Shown here: piece by piece, positions 1-6,044 of the stretch | How the letters are laid out: every line of letters starts with the position of its first letter | How positions within the stretch are numbered: the first letter of the stretch is position 1 | From: an uncultured Pseudomonadota bacterium | GTDB lineage: Bacteria > Pseudomonadota > Gammaproteobacteria > Burkholderiales > Methylophilaceae | DNA: 8,221 nucleotides | Direction of reading: 5' to 3' | Assembly (NCBI GenBank): GCA_903860085.1 | Contig: CAIOPD010000068.1 | Span: forward strand, 1 to 8,221 | Notes under the pieces: generated by a model | What the model saw: the letters and a program-made list of their open reading frames with translations, nothing else | Told to the model about the DNA's origin: nothing | The model's database searches: none | Position numbers and translations under genes: made by a program

Positions 1-490
1 CCAGTCCGCCATTCTCGCCAAGTTCGGTGGCTACATAAAAGTCATGTGCGTAATGCAGAGCGAACATTACTTGCGTAAATGCCCAAGACGATAGAATGGT
101 GAGTATGGCAAGCGCAATATGTAAGTAGCGCAACATGCCATGCATGTCTTTCACTACAGAAAGTTCAGCAACAATTGCGCCTAATGAGGCGATGGCGGCA
201 AAGATGACCATAGCCAAGACAAAAAACTTGCCTTCATCATGCGAAATAGCCCGGCTACGCATTTTTTCATGACTACTCCAAAACATCATGCGCGCGGCCA
301 AGATTAGGTATAGCCAGGTGCCCACATTCCAGCCAATAATGACGCGCGTGATGTTATGCAGGGCCAATGACTGAGGTAGCACGAGCGCCGCAGTCACGCC
401 AATCGCTATGGAGAAAAACAGCCTGAGTCGCGCTGTAAAAAATCGCGCGCAGGCTACTAAAAAAGGAGACGGTTCAAATTTTTTTAACAT
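1..490 (-). CDS. DUF1345-family integral membrane protein (C-terminally truncated by window edge)
   Basis: Reading leftwards from the ATG at 490-488, the frame stays open to the window edge and gives 163 residues. The protein is strongly hydrophobic, with likely membrane segments at about residues 22-40, 53-70, 88-110 and 122-145. Between the second and third is a basic cytoplasmic-looking stretch (SSHEKMRSRAISHDEGK). The pattern WNVGTWLYL near residue 54, followed by a charged 'HDEGK' loop, 'ASLGAIVAEL' and then 'FALHYAHDFY' at 143-152, is what I associate with DUF1345 (COG4291), a predicted membrane protein family without an established function. Family members run to about 210-220 residues, so roughly 50-60 C-terminal residues lie outside the window. 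The gene starts 33 nt after the yqhA-like stop, so the two are probably cotranscribed. No clear Shine-Dalgarno sequence precedes the ATG, which suggests coupling to the upstream gene, but I see no better alternative start. The family call is by recognition; the function is unknown. Confidence 0.8.
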   Translation of the reverse strand, partial: MLKKFEPSPFLVACARFFTARLRLFFSIAIGVTAALVLPQSLALHNITRVIIGWNVGTWLYLILAARMMFWSSHEKMRSRAISHDEGKFFVLAMVIFAAIASLGAIVAELSVVKDMHGMLRYLHIALAILTILSSWAFTQVMFALHYAHDFYVATELGENGGL

Positions 491-523
491 GATAAAACTT
501 TGATTATTGAAGTTGCACCTAGA

Positions 524-1039
524 TTAATGGCCACCCTTTGGTTCGGCAATTCTATCCATTAAGGCAAACAACACACCGGAAACAATCAGTGTGATATGAA
601 TACCAACCATCCAAGCCATTTGCATGTTGTTTAGATGTTCTACGCCAGGGGTTGAAATGTGCATAAATGCTTTTAGCAAATCTATGGCTGAGATCGCAAC
701 GATAGAGCCGATCAACTTTAGCTTTAAGCCAGAGTAATCGACTTTACCCATCCATTCTGGTTTGTCGACATGATCGTCCACATCAATTTTAGACACAAAA
801 TTTTCATAACCACTGAATATGACCATAATTAACAGATTAGCTACTAGCGTAATATCGACTAAAGCTAATAAAGACAAAACTGCATCACGCTCTGTTGTAT
901 CTAATATATGAATGACAATGTGAGAGAACTCCTGAACAAATTTAATGAGCAGTATAAATAGCCCGCCTACCAAGCCAAGGTACATAGGTGCTAATACCCA
1001 GCGACTGCGAAAAATCATATTTTCAAGAAAGTTTTCCAT
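524..1039 (-). CDS. yqhA: UPF0114 / YqhA-family membrane protein
   Basis: This 171-residue protein closely resembles E. coli YqhA (UPF0114, TIGR00645). It opens with MENFLENMIFRSRWVLAPMY and carries 'LSLLALVDITLVANLLIMVI' at 56-75, then 'FSGYENFVS' and 'GSIVAISAIDLL' at 111-122, all family hallmarks. Four membrane segments are likely (about 14-34, 54-76, 107-126 and 141-161), with a charged loop at 84-104. The family is an inner-membrane protein of unknown biochemical role; I assign none. I chose the ATG at 1039-1037 because it aligns with the family N-terminus and has an AAAGAG-like ribosome site 6-8 nt upstream. The same frame extends to an ATG at 1084, but those 15 extra residues do not fit the family. 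The gene diverges from nuoA across a 388-nt intergenic region and is followed after 33 nt by the DUF1345 gene. It looks intact. Confidence 0.9.
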   Translation of the reverse strand: MENFLENMIFRSRWVLAPMYLGLVGGLFILLIKFVQEFSHIVIHILDTTERDAVLSLLALVDITLVANLLIMVIFSGYENFVSKIDVDDHVDKPEWMGKVDYSGLKLKLIGSIVAISAIDLLKAFMHISTPGVEHLNNMQMAWMVGIHITLIVSGVLFALMDRIAEPKGGH

Positions 1040-1152
1040 TACGGCTCTTTTGTAAATAAATAGAATAGTTGAATTGTAATGCACGCTAGGTGAAGAAATG
1101 ATGACATGCTAAAAAAATATGGTATTAGCTGTGATGTTATTAAGATCCAACC

Positions 1153-1166
1153 TTGATCTTGGTCAA
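1153..1166. promoter_or_regulatory. FNR/Anr/CRP-family type operator (TTGATCTTGGTCAA)
   Basis: The 14-mer TTGAT-CTTG-GTCAA matches the FNR/Anr consensus TTGAT-N4-ATCAA at 9 of 10 specified bases. Its centre lies about 268 nt before the nuoA start and about 120 nt before the yqhA start. A 4/6 match to a -10 box (GACAAT, 1189-1194) lies 32 nt to the right of the centre. That is the distance expected if the box sits at -41.5 of a class II FNR-activated promoter firing towards nuoA, with a transcript start near 1201. The minus-strand half-site also reads TTGACC, so the same box could overlap a yqhA promoter. The match is seen directly; which gene it controls, and whether the regulator is FNR, Anr or Dnr, is inference. 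Confidence 0.55.
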
Positions 1167-1327
1167 GCTGTTAAGTGAAAAATTACGGGACAATACGAGT
1201 CGAACTGTGCTTATAAATGGAAATTGATGCCAATGGTTAGGGGCTGCAAATTTAGTTGAAATAGCTTCAATATTAGTCGTTCTCTGCTTCAAAGCTGACT
1301 GGTATTAGGTTACAATTGCAACTTAAG

Positions 1328-1376
1328 TAATGATAGTCAATCTACGTAACAGTAATGTAATAAAAAACTGTCATTA
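1328..1376. repeat. Spaced inverted repeat upstream of nuoA
   Basis: TAATGATAGT at 1328-1337 and ACTGTCATTA at 1367-1376 are inverted copies matching at 9 of 10 positions. In RNA the mismatch becomes a U-G pair, and the stem extends outward by G-U and A-U pairs (1326-1327 with 1377-1378). The 29-nt spacer is AT-rich and contains the small palindrome TACGTA. The element ends about 50 nt before the nuoA GTG. It could be an operator for a dimeric regulator or a hairpin in the nuo leader. It is not a terminator, because no U-run follows the second arm. AT-rich arms of this length can arise by chance. Confidence 0.4.
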
Positions 1377-1427
1377 TTAGTAAAATTCTTAATCACTTAA
1401 TTTAACGATTCACATTGGGGCTAGCAA

Positions 1428-1784
1428 GTGCTAGAAAATTACTTTCCGATATTGTTGTTTATCCTTGTGGGTTTAGCCGTCGGCGTTGGACCGCTAGTAT
1501 TAGGTAAGCTGGTTTCACCTCATAAACCAGATGCTGCAAAAAATTCTCCCTATGAGTGTGGCTTTGAAGCCTTTGAAGATGCGCGCATGAAGTTTGACGT
1601 GCGTTATTACTTGGTTGCCATACTCTTCATTTTATTCGACTTAGAGATTGCTTTCTTATTCCCCTGGGCCGTGGTGATTCAAGAGATTGGTCTGTCTGGT
1701 TTTATTGCCATGATGTTCTTTTTGGGTGTGCTTGTAATCGGCTTTATTTACGAGTGGATGAAAGGCGCATTGGAGTGGGATTAA
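1428..1784 (+). CDS. nuoA: NADH-quinone oxidoreductase subunit A
   Basis: NuoA (ND3 homologue) is a membrane-arm subunit of complex I at the junction with the hydrophilic arm, where its long loop lies near the quinone cavity. The 118-residue protein has the usual three membrane helices (about 5-27, 60-81 and 88-110). The conserved loop motif SPYECGFE spans 40-47 and carries Cys44, equivalent to the ND3 loop cysteine. The second helix motif is VRYYLVAILFILFDLEIAFLFPW, with acidic residues D71 and E73 as expected for the family. Length is typical. The start is a GTG: an in-frame TAG sits two codons upstream (1422-1424), so no longer ATG-started product is possible, and the N-terminus MLENYFPILL fits the family. 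Ribosome-site support is weak (GGGG at 1417-1420). It is the first gene of the nuo operon and is followed by an unusually long 100-nt gap. Confidence 0.97.
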   Translation: MLENYFPILLFILVGLAVGVGPLVLGKLVSPHKPDAAKNSPYECGFEAFEDARMKFDVRYYLVAILFILFDLEIAFLFPWAVVIQEIGLSGFIAMMFFLGVLVIGFIYEWMKGALEWD

Positions 1785-1884
1785 TTTCAAACTTAAGTCA
1801 ATGCTTAGTTTTTCAATTTAGGCTAGTTCCGCTACCCGCTTTAATAAGTGTAGTTATTTTTGATGTTGAAATGGATCATGTGGC
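1785..1884 (+). other. nuoA-nuoB intercistronic spacer with weak hairpin
   Basis: This 100-nt non-coding gap is long compared with the rest of the operon. Just after the nuoA stop, AAACT-t-AAG (1789-1797) can pair with CTTAGTTT (1804-1811) around a 6-nt loop, leaving two further T residues before a C. The stem has only two G-C pairs and a bulge, so it is too weak to call a terminator. It could be a processing or attenuation element or mere chance. At 1871-1888 a five-codon frame (ATG GAT CAT GTG GCA TGA) ends in an ATGA overlap with the nuoB start. The real nuoB ribosome site is probably the weak TGGA at 1872-1875. Confidence 0.35.
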
Positions 1885-2361
1885 ATGAGTTTAGAAGGTA
1901 TTTTAGAAAAAGGCTTTGTTACCACCACGTTAGATACCGTGATTAACTACACTCGCACCGGCTCTATGTGGCCCATGACCTTTGGTTTGGCGTGTTGTGC
2001 GGTAGAGATGATGCACGCAGGTGCCTCTCGTTACGACTTAGATAGATTTGGTATTGTTTTTCGTGGCAGTCCACGCCAGTCAGATGTGATGATTGTTGCC
2101 GGGACTTTGGTAAATAAAATGGCACCAGCTCTGCGTAAGGTCTATGACCAAATGGCTGAGCCGCGTTGGGTGATTTCCATGGGTTCTTGTGCTAATGGTG
2201 GTGGCTATTACCATTACTCTTATGCTGTTGTGCGTGGTTGTGATCGCATCGTGCCAGTTGACGTCTACGTGCCAGGCTGCCCACCCACAGCTGAAGCTTT
2301 GCTTTATGGCATTATCCAGTTGCAAAATAAAATCAAACGTACCAATACCATTGCACGCTAG
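1885..2361 (+). CDS. nuoB: NADH-quinone oxidoreductase subunit B
   Basis: NuoB (PSST/20 kDa homologue) carries the terminal [4Fe-4S] cluster N2, which passes electrons to quinone at the NuoB-NuoD interface. The 158-residue protein shows the tandem-cysteine motif GLACCAVEMM with C37 and C38, then C102 in SMGSCANGGGYY and C132 in VPGCPPTAEAL. These are the four N2 ligands, in the usual order and spacing. SPRQSDVMIVAGT at 62-74 and RKVYDQMAEPRWVISMG at 84-100 are also standard. Length and termini (MSLEGIL... to ...RTNTIAR) match betaproteobacterial NuoB. Upstream ATGs at 1871 and 1878 are out of frame, so the ATG at 1885 is the natural start. It follows nuoA after 100 nt and precedes nuoC by 33 nt. 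Nothing points to damage. Confidence 0.98.
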   Translation: MSLEGILEKGFVTTTLDTVINYTRTGSMWPMTFGLACCAVEMMHAGASRYDLDRFGIVFRGSPRQSDVMIVAGTLVNKMAPALRKVYDQMAEPRWVISMGSCANGGGYYHYSYAVVRGCDRIVPVDVYVPGCPPTAEALLYGIIQLQNKIKRTNTIAR

Positions 2362-2394
2362 TGCCAATCAAACGAATAGCCAGCTAAAAATAAT

Positions 2395-2991
2395 ATGTCA
2401 TCCAGATTAAATCAGTTGTCAGCGAATTTGCAAAAGGCGCTTGGCGGAAAAATAAGCAAGCTTACCAGCGCTCTAGGTGAAATCAGTATTGAATGCACCT
2501 CCGCCGACTATCTAGCAGTATGCTTAATTTTGCGAGATGCCGAAGGTTTGAGGTTTGAGCAGCTAATTGATTTATGTGGCGTTGATTATCAAGACTATGC
2601 TGACGGTAGTTACACTGGATTGCGTTATGCCGTGGTGTCTCATTTCTTGTCAGTAAGTTTGAATCAGCGTTTGCGTTTGCGTGTCTACGCGACCGATACG
2701 GACTTTCCTGTGCTGCCGACGTTAGTGGATATTTGGCCGGTGGCAAATTGGTATGAACGAGAGGCCTTTGATTTATTTGGCATTATGTTTGAAAACCATC
2801 CAGATTTACGTCGATTATTGACCGATTATGGTTTTGTTGGACATCCCTTCCGTAAAGACTTTCCAATGATTGGTAATGTAGAAATGCGTTACGACCCTGA
2901 ACAGCAGCGTGTGATCTATCAGCCCGTCACGATTGATGAGCGCAATAACGTACCGCGCGTAATCCGCAAGGAGGGCGTTCACCATGGCTGA
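2395..2991 (+). CDS. nuoC: NADH-quinone oxidoreductase subunit C (30 kDa)
   Basis: NuoC is a cofactor-free subunit of the connecting module that packs against NuoD. The 198-residue protein has the complex I 30-kDa signature: NWYEREAFDLFGIMFENHPD at 118-137, then LRRLLTDYGFVGHPFRKDFP at 138-157. An N-terminal alpha/beta region with LIDLCGVDY at 57-65 precedes it. The C-terminal tail contains MRYDPEQQRVIYQPV, usual for alpha- and betaproteobacterial NuoC. It is a free-standing gene, not the fused NuoCD of E. coli. The ATG at 2395 has no good ribosome site (AT-rich upstream), so translation may depend partly on ribosomes leaving nuoB 33 nt earlier. Its 3' end overlaps nuoD by 8 nt and contains the strong nuoD ribosome site. 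Confidence 0.97.
   Translation: MSSRLNQLSANLQKALGGKISKLTSALGEISIECTSADYLAVCLILRDAEGLRFEQLIDLCGVDYQDYADGSYTGLRYAVVSHFLSVSLNQRLRLRVYATDTDFPVLPTLVDIWPVANWYEREAFDLFGIMFENHPDLRRLLTDYGFVGHPFRKDFPMIGNVEMRYDPEQQRVIYQPVTIDERNNVPRVIRKEGVHHG
2968..2974 (+). promoter_or_regulatory. Strong Shine-Dalgarno for nuoD inside nuoC
   Basis: AAGGAGG, a full anti-16S complement, lies 9 nt before the nuoD ATG at 2984 and fixes that start. It is the best ribosome site in the window; those of nuoA, nuoB, nuoC and nuoE are weak. It lies within the last codons of nuoC (..RKEG..). Confidence 0.85.
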
Positions 2992-4237
2992 GATTAGAAA
3001 TTACACGATGAACTTTGGTCCCCAGCATCCTGCAGCGCATGGTGTCTTGCGTTTGGTGCTGGAGTTAGATGGTGAAGTTATCCAACGCGCTGATCCGCAT
3101 ATTGGTCTATTGCATCGTGGTACTGAGAAGTTGGCTGAAAATCGTACCTATCTTCAATCAGTCCCTTATATGGATAGACTAGATTATGTATCCATGATGT
3201 CCAATGAACATGCCTATGTAATGGCGATTGAAAAGATGATGGGTATTGATGTGCCGCTCCGTGCACAATATATACGTGTCATGTTTGATGAAATTACCCG
3301 TGTGCTCAACCATCTGTTATGGCTTGGAGCGCATGCGTTGGATGTGGGTGCGATGACCGTATTCTTGTACGCTTTCCGTGAGCGCGAAGATTTATTTGAT
3401 TGCTATGAGGCGGTTTCTGGTGCGCGTATGCATGCTGCCTATTACCGTCCAGGTGGCGTTTACCGTGATTTGCCTGAACAAATGCCACAGTATGCAGTTT
3501 CACCTTTACGTAATGCCAAAACAGTTAAAAAACAAAATGAAAACCGCCAAGGTTCTTTATTGGACTTTATTGAAGATTTTAGTAATCGTTTTCCAGGTTA
3601 TGTGGATGAATACGAAACGCTACTTACCGATAATCGTATTTGGAAGCAGCGTACAGTTGGTGTAGGTATCGTCACGCCAGAGCGCGCATTAGCATTAGGT
3701 ATGACTGGACCAATGTTACGTGGGTCTGGGATAGCTTGGGATGTACGTAAGAAGCAACCTTATGAAGTGTATGCGGATTTGGATTTTGATATTCCCGTGG
3801 GCGTCAATGGTGATTGTTACGATCGCTATTTGGTGCGGATGGAAGAGTTTAGGCAGTCTAATCACATTATTAAGCAGTGTATCAACTGGTTACGTAAGAA
3901 TCCGGGTCCAGTAATCACTAGCGATACAAAAGTAGCGCCGCCAAACCGTGAAAGCATGAAAACCAATATGGAAGACATGATTCACCATTTCAAATTATTT
4001 ACTGAAGGCTTTCATGTGCCTGCAGGCGAGGCTTATGCCGCGGTTGAGCATCCTAAGGGTGAGTTTGGTATTTACATGGTTTCAGACGGTGCCAATAAAC
4101 CGTATCGACTTAAAATCCGTGCGCCTGGTTTCCCGCATTTAGCCGCATTAGACGAAATGACCCGTGGCCATATGATTGCCGACTTAGTCGCAATTATTGG
4201 TACCCAAGATATCGTATTTGGTGAAATTGATAGATAA
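2984..4237 (+). CDS. nuoD: NADH-quinone oxidoreductase subunit D (49 kDa)
   Basis: NuoD is the [NiFe]-hydrogenase-like 49-kDa subunit that forms most of the quinone headgroup pocket with NuoB. The 417-residue protein begins MAEIRNYTMNFGPQHPAAHG. H19 and Y68 (in PYMDRLDYVS) are 49 residues apart, the same spacing as the quinone-binding His and Tyr known in this family (for example His38/Tyr87 in Thermus Nqo4). Other family blocks are IGLLHRGTEKL at 40-50, EITRVLNHLLWLG, the GMTGPMLRGSG segment, and the C-terminal FGEIDR ending in the conserved arginine. The nickel-binding cysteines of hydrogenases are absent, as expected for complex I. The gene overlaps nuoC by 8 nt, has a strong ribosome site, and nuoE starts 2 nt after its stop. 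Full length and intact. Confidence 0.98.
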   Translation: MAEIRNYTMNFGPQHPAAHGVLRLVLELDGEVIQRADPHIGLLHRGTEKLAENRTYLQSVPYMDRLDYVSMMSNEHAYVMAIEKMMGIDVPLRAQYIRVMFDEITRVLNHLLWLGAHALDVGAMTVFLYAFREREDLFDCYEAVSGARMHAAYYRPGGVYRDLPEQMPQYAVSPLRNAKTVKKQNENRQGSLLDFIEDFSNRFPGYVDEYETLLTDNRIWKQRTVGVGIVTPERALALGMTGPMLRGSGIAWDVRKKQPYEVYADLDFDIPVGVNGDCYDRYLVRMEEFRQSNHIIKQCINWLRKNPGPVITSDTKVAPPNRESMKTNMEDMIHHFKLFTEGFHVPAGEAYAAVEHPKGEFGIYMVSDGANKPYRLKIRAPGFPHLAALDEMTRGHMIADLVAIIGTQDIVFGEIDR

Positions 4238-4239
4238 AA

Positions 4240-4713
4240 ATGTTAAGTACACAAGCCATTGAAAAAATAGATTACGAGCTGACGAAGTATCCAGCAGACC
4301 AGCGGCAAGCTGCAGTAATGAGTGCGCTTCGCATCGTTCAGACTGAGCGAGGTTGGTTATCTAAAGACAGCATTTCAGAGGTTGCGCAATACTTGGGTAT
4401 GCCTGAGATTGCCGCTTTAGAGGTGGCTAGTTTTTACAATATGTATGATTTATCGCCGGTAGGTAAATATAAAATTACCGTGTGTACGAATATCTCCTGC
4501 ATGTTGCGTGATAGCGATGAAATCGTCAGTCATTTGCAAACTAAGCTGGGCGTGGGTTTTAATGAAGTGACCGCGGATGGTAAGTTCTGCCTAAAAGAGG
4601 GTGAGTGCATGGGCGCTTGTGGTGGGGCACCTTTAATGACGGTGAATAACCATGCGATGCACGAGTTTCTAACCCCAGAAAAAGTAGACGAAATTTTGGA
4701 AGCGTTGAAATAA
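4240..4713 (+). CDS. nuoE: NADH-quinone oxidoreductase subunit E (24 kDa)
   Basis: NuoE belongs to the NADH dehydrogenase module and binds the off-pathway [2Fe-2S] cluster N1a. The 157-residue protein has an N-terminal helical domain (about 1-70, including ASFYNMYDLSP) and a thioredoxin-like ferredoxin domain. The cluster ligands are C82 and C87 (VCTNISCMLR) and C123 and C127 (GECMGACGGAP), giving the family pattern C-x4-C-x35-C-x3-C. An extra C117 is a common non-ligand. The ATG lies 2 nt after the nuoD stop with no strong ribosome site at a good distance, so translational coupling is likely. The stop overlaps the nuoF start (TAATG). Length is typical. Confidence 0.97.
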   Translation: MLSTQAIEKIDYELTKYPADQRQAAVMSALRIVQTERGWLSKDSISEVAQYLGMPEIAALEVASFYNMYDLSPVGKYKITVCTNISCMLRDSDEIVSHLQTKLGVGFNEVTADGKFCLKEGECMGACGGAPLMTVNNHAMHEFLTPEKVDEILEALK

Positions 4714-6044
4714 TGGCCACCAAAATGAAAGAATTAGACGCAATGAAGCCTGTGATGACAGATTTAAAAGGTCAAACGTTAGTTTGTCTTCGCACATTGA
4801 CTGAAGAAAATCCGGCGTCCTTGGCTACTTATATTAAGCTCGGCGGTTATAGCGCGTTAAAACGTATCGTGACTGAAAAAACCAAAGCCACCGATATTAT
4901 TACTGAGGTCAAAGATTCAGTCTTACGCGGTCGTGGCGGTGCAGGTTTTCCTACTGGACTTAAATGGAGCTTTATGCCGCGTTATTTTGACGGCACTAAG
5001 TACTTGGTATGTAACACCGATGAAGGTGAGCCTGGCACGTTTAAAGACCGCGATATTATTCGCTATAACCCACACCAATTAATTGAAGGGATGGCCATTG
5101 CAGCATATACCTTGGGTGCTCATGTTGGTTATAACTATATTCACGGTGAAATTTGGCAGGATTACGAAACTTTTGAAGCTGCTTTGCATGAAGCTAAAGC
5201 AGCGGGCTATTTGGGTGAGAATTTATTCGGTACCAATTTCTGCTTCAATTTGTACGCGGTACATGGCTACGGTGCTTATATCTGCGGTGAAGAAACGGCG
5301 CTGATTGAATCGATTGAAGGTAAAAAAGGCCAGCCACGCTTTAAGCCACCATTTCCCGCAAGTTACGGTGTATTCGGCAAACCGACCAACGTCAACAATA
5401 CCGAAAGTTATGCCAGCATCCCTTGGATTATGCAGCATGGCGGCGCTGCTTTTGCTGAATTAGGTGTGCCCAATTCAGGCGGTACTAAATTATTTTCAGT
5501 ATCTGGCCATGTCGAAAAGCCAGGCAATTACGAAGTCAAAATGGGTATGCCATTCAGTGAGCTTTTAGAAATGGTCGGCGGTGTATGGAAAGGGCGCAAG
5601 CTCAAGGCTGTGATTCCTGGGGGGCCTTCAACTGCGGTTCTACCAGCCGCTACTATCATGGCGGCAACCATGGACTATGATGGCTTAAGTAAAGCTAGAT
5701 CTAGCTTAGGCGCAGGATCTCTGATTGTAATGGATGAAACGACCTGTATGGTGAAAGCCTTACATCGATTGTCCTACTTCTTTTATGAAGAAAGTTGTGG
5801 TCAATGTACGCCATGCCGCGAAGGTACTGGCTGGGTTTACCGCATCATTACACGTATTGTAAATGGCCAAGGCAAGATGGAAGATTTGGACTTACTGACA
5901 GACGTCAGTAACAACATCTCAGGACGCACTATTTGCGCTCTCGGCGAAGCGGCAGCAACCCCAGTATTAAGTTTTATAAAACATTTTAGGCCAGAGTTTG
6001 AGTATTACATTCAGCATGGCAAGAGCATGGTGGAATCACAGTAA
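4713..6044 (+). CDS. nuoF: NADH-quinone oxidoreductase subunit F (51 kDa, NADH- and FMN-binding)
   Basis: NuoF oxidises NADH at FMN and passes electrons to [4Fe-4S] cluster N3. The 443-residue protein has the glycine-rich FMN/NADH motif GRGGAGFPTGLKW at 73-85, NTDEGEPGTFKDR at 101-113, and the second nucleotide signature GAYICGEETALIES at 187-200. The N3 ligands are C362, C365 and C368 in ESCGQCTPCREG, plus C408 in TICALGEAA. A SLBB-like segment lies around 258-320. The start overlaps the nuoE stop by one base (TAATG), with GGAAG at 4698-4702 as ribosome site, and the stop overlaps nuoG the same way, so E, F and G are translationally coupled and probably made in balanced amounts. Residues 326-331 are encoded by a 16-bp perfect DNA palindrome (see findings). 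Full length and intact. Confidence 0.98.
   Translation: MATKMKELDAMKPVMTDLKGQTLVCLRTLTEENPASLATYIKLGGYSALKRIVTEKTKATDIITEVKDSVLRGRGGAGFPTGLKWSFMPRYFDGTKYLVCNTDEGEPGTFKDRDIIRYNPHQLIEGMAIAAYTLGAHVGYNYIHGEIWQDYETFEAALHEAKAAGYLGENLFGTNFCFNLYAVHGYGAYICGEETALIESIEGKKGQPRFKPPFPASYGVFGKPTNVNNTESYASIPWIMQHGGAAFAELGVPNSGGTKLFSVSGHVEKPGNYEVKMGMPFSELLEMVGGVWKGRKLKAVIPGGPSTAVLPAATIMAATMDYDGLSKARSSLGAGSLIVMDETTCMVKALHRLSYFFYEESCGQCTPCREGTGWVYRIITRIVNGQGKMEDLDLLTDVSNNISGRTICALGEAAATPVLSFIKHFRPEFEYYIQHGKSMVESQ
5692..5707. repeat. 16-bp perfect palindrome inside nuoF
   Basis: AAGCTAGATCTAGCTT reads identically on both strands. It lies in frame within nuoF, encoding the K-A-R-S-S-L stretch around residue 329. 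It includes an AGA arginine codon, whereas most nuoF arginines here use CGT or CGC. By simple counting about 0.1 such perfect 16-mers are expected per 8 kb, so it may be chance. No role is assigned. Confidence 0.5.

Larger units (their letters stand above)
1040..1427. promoter_or_regulatory. Divergent intergenic/promoter region between yqhA and nuoA
   Basis: This 388-nt AT-rich stretch separates the start of yqhA (-) from the start of nuoA (+), so it must hold promoters for both directions. I found no gene, no tRNA and no transposon remnant in it. Two structured elements are visible and listed separately: an FNR/Anr-like palindrome at 1153-1166 and a spaced inverted repeat at 1328-1376. No sigma-70 promoter stands out. 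Weak candidates for the nuo direction are GACAAT at 1189-1194, placed as a -10 box downstream of the FNR-like site, and GATAGT at 1332-1337 behind TTACAA at 1310-1315. On the - strand the FNR-like box contains TTGACC, which could serve as a -35 for yqhA. These promoter guesses are inference. Confidence 0.7.

Noticed and set aside
1040..1084. Longer start for the yqhA-family gene at 1084
   Set aside because: The 15 extra residues do not match the family N-terminus, whereas the ATG at 1039 gives the usual MENFLEN-type start with a ribosome site.
1106..1156. 16-codon frame (MLKKYGISCDVIKIQP) in the divergent region
   Set aside because: It has no ribosome site and overlaps the FNR-like box. Frames this short are expected by chance in AT-rich DNA.
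1040..1427. Possible tRNA or tRNA remnant upstream of nuoA
   Set aside because: No T-arm GGTTCGAATCC-like block or cloverleaf-compatible arms were found on either strand.
2080..2367. Open frame of 95 codons on the - strand
   Set aside because: Antisense to nuoB; the translation is rich in His, Thr and Trp, as expected of a reversed coding frame, and shows no recognisable motif.
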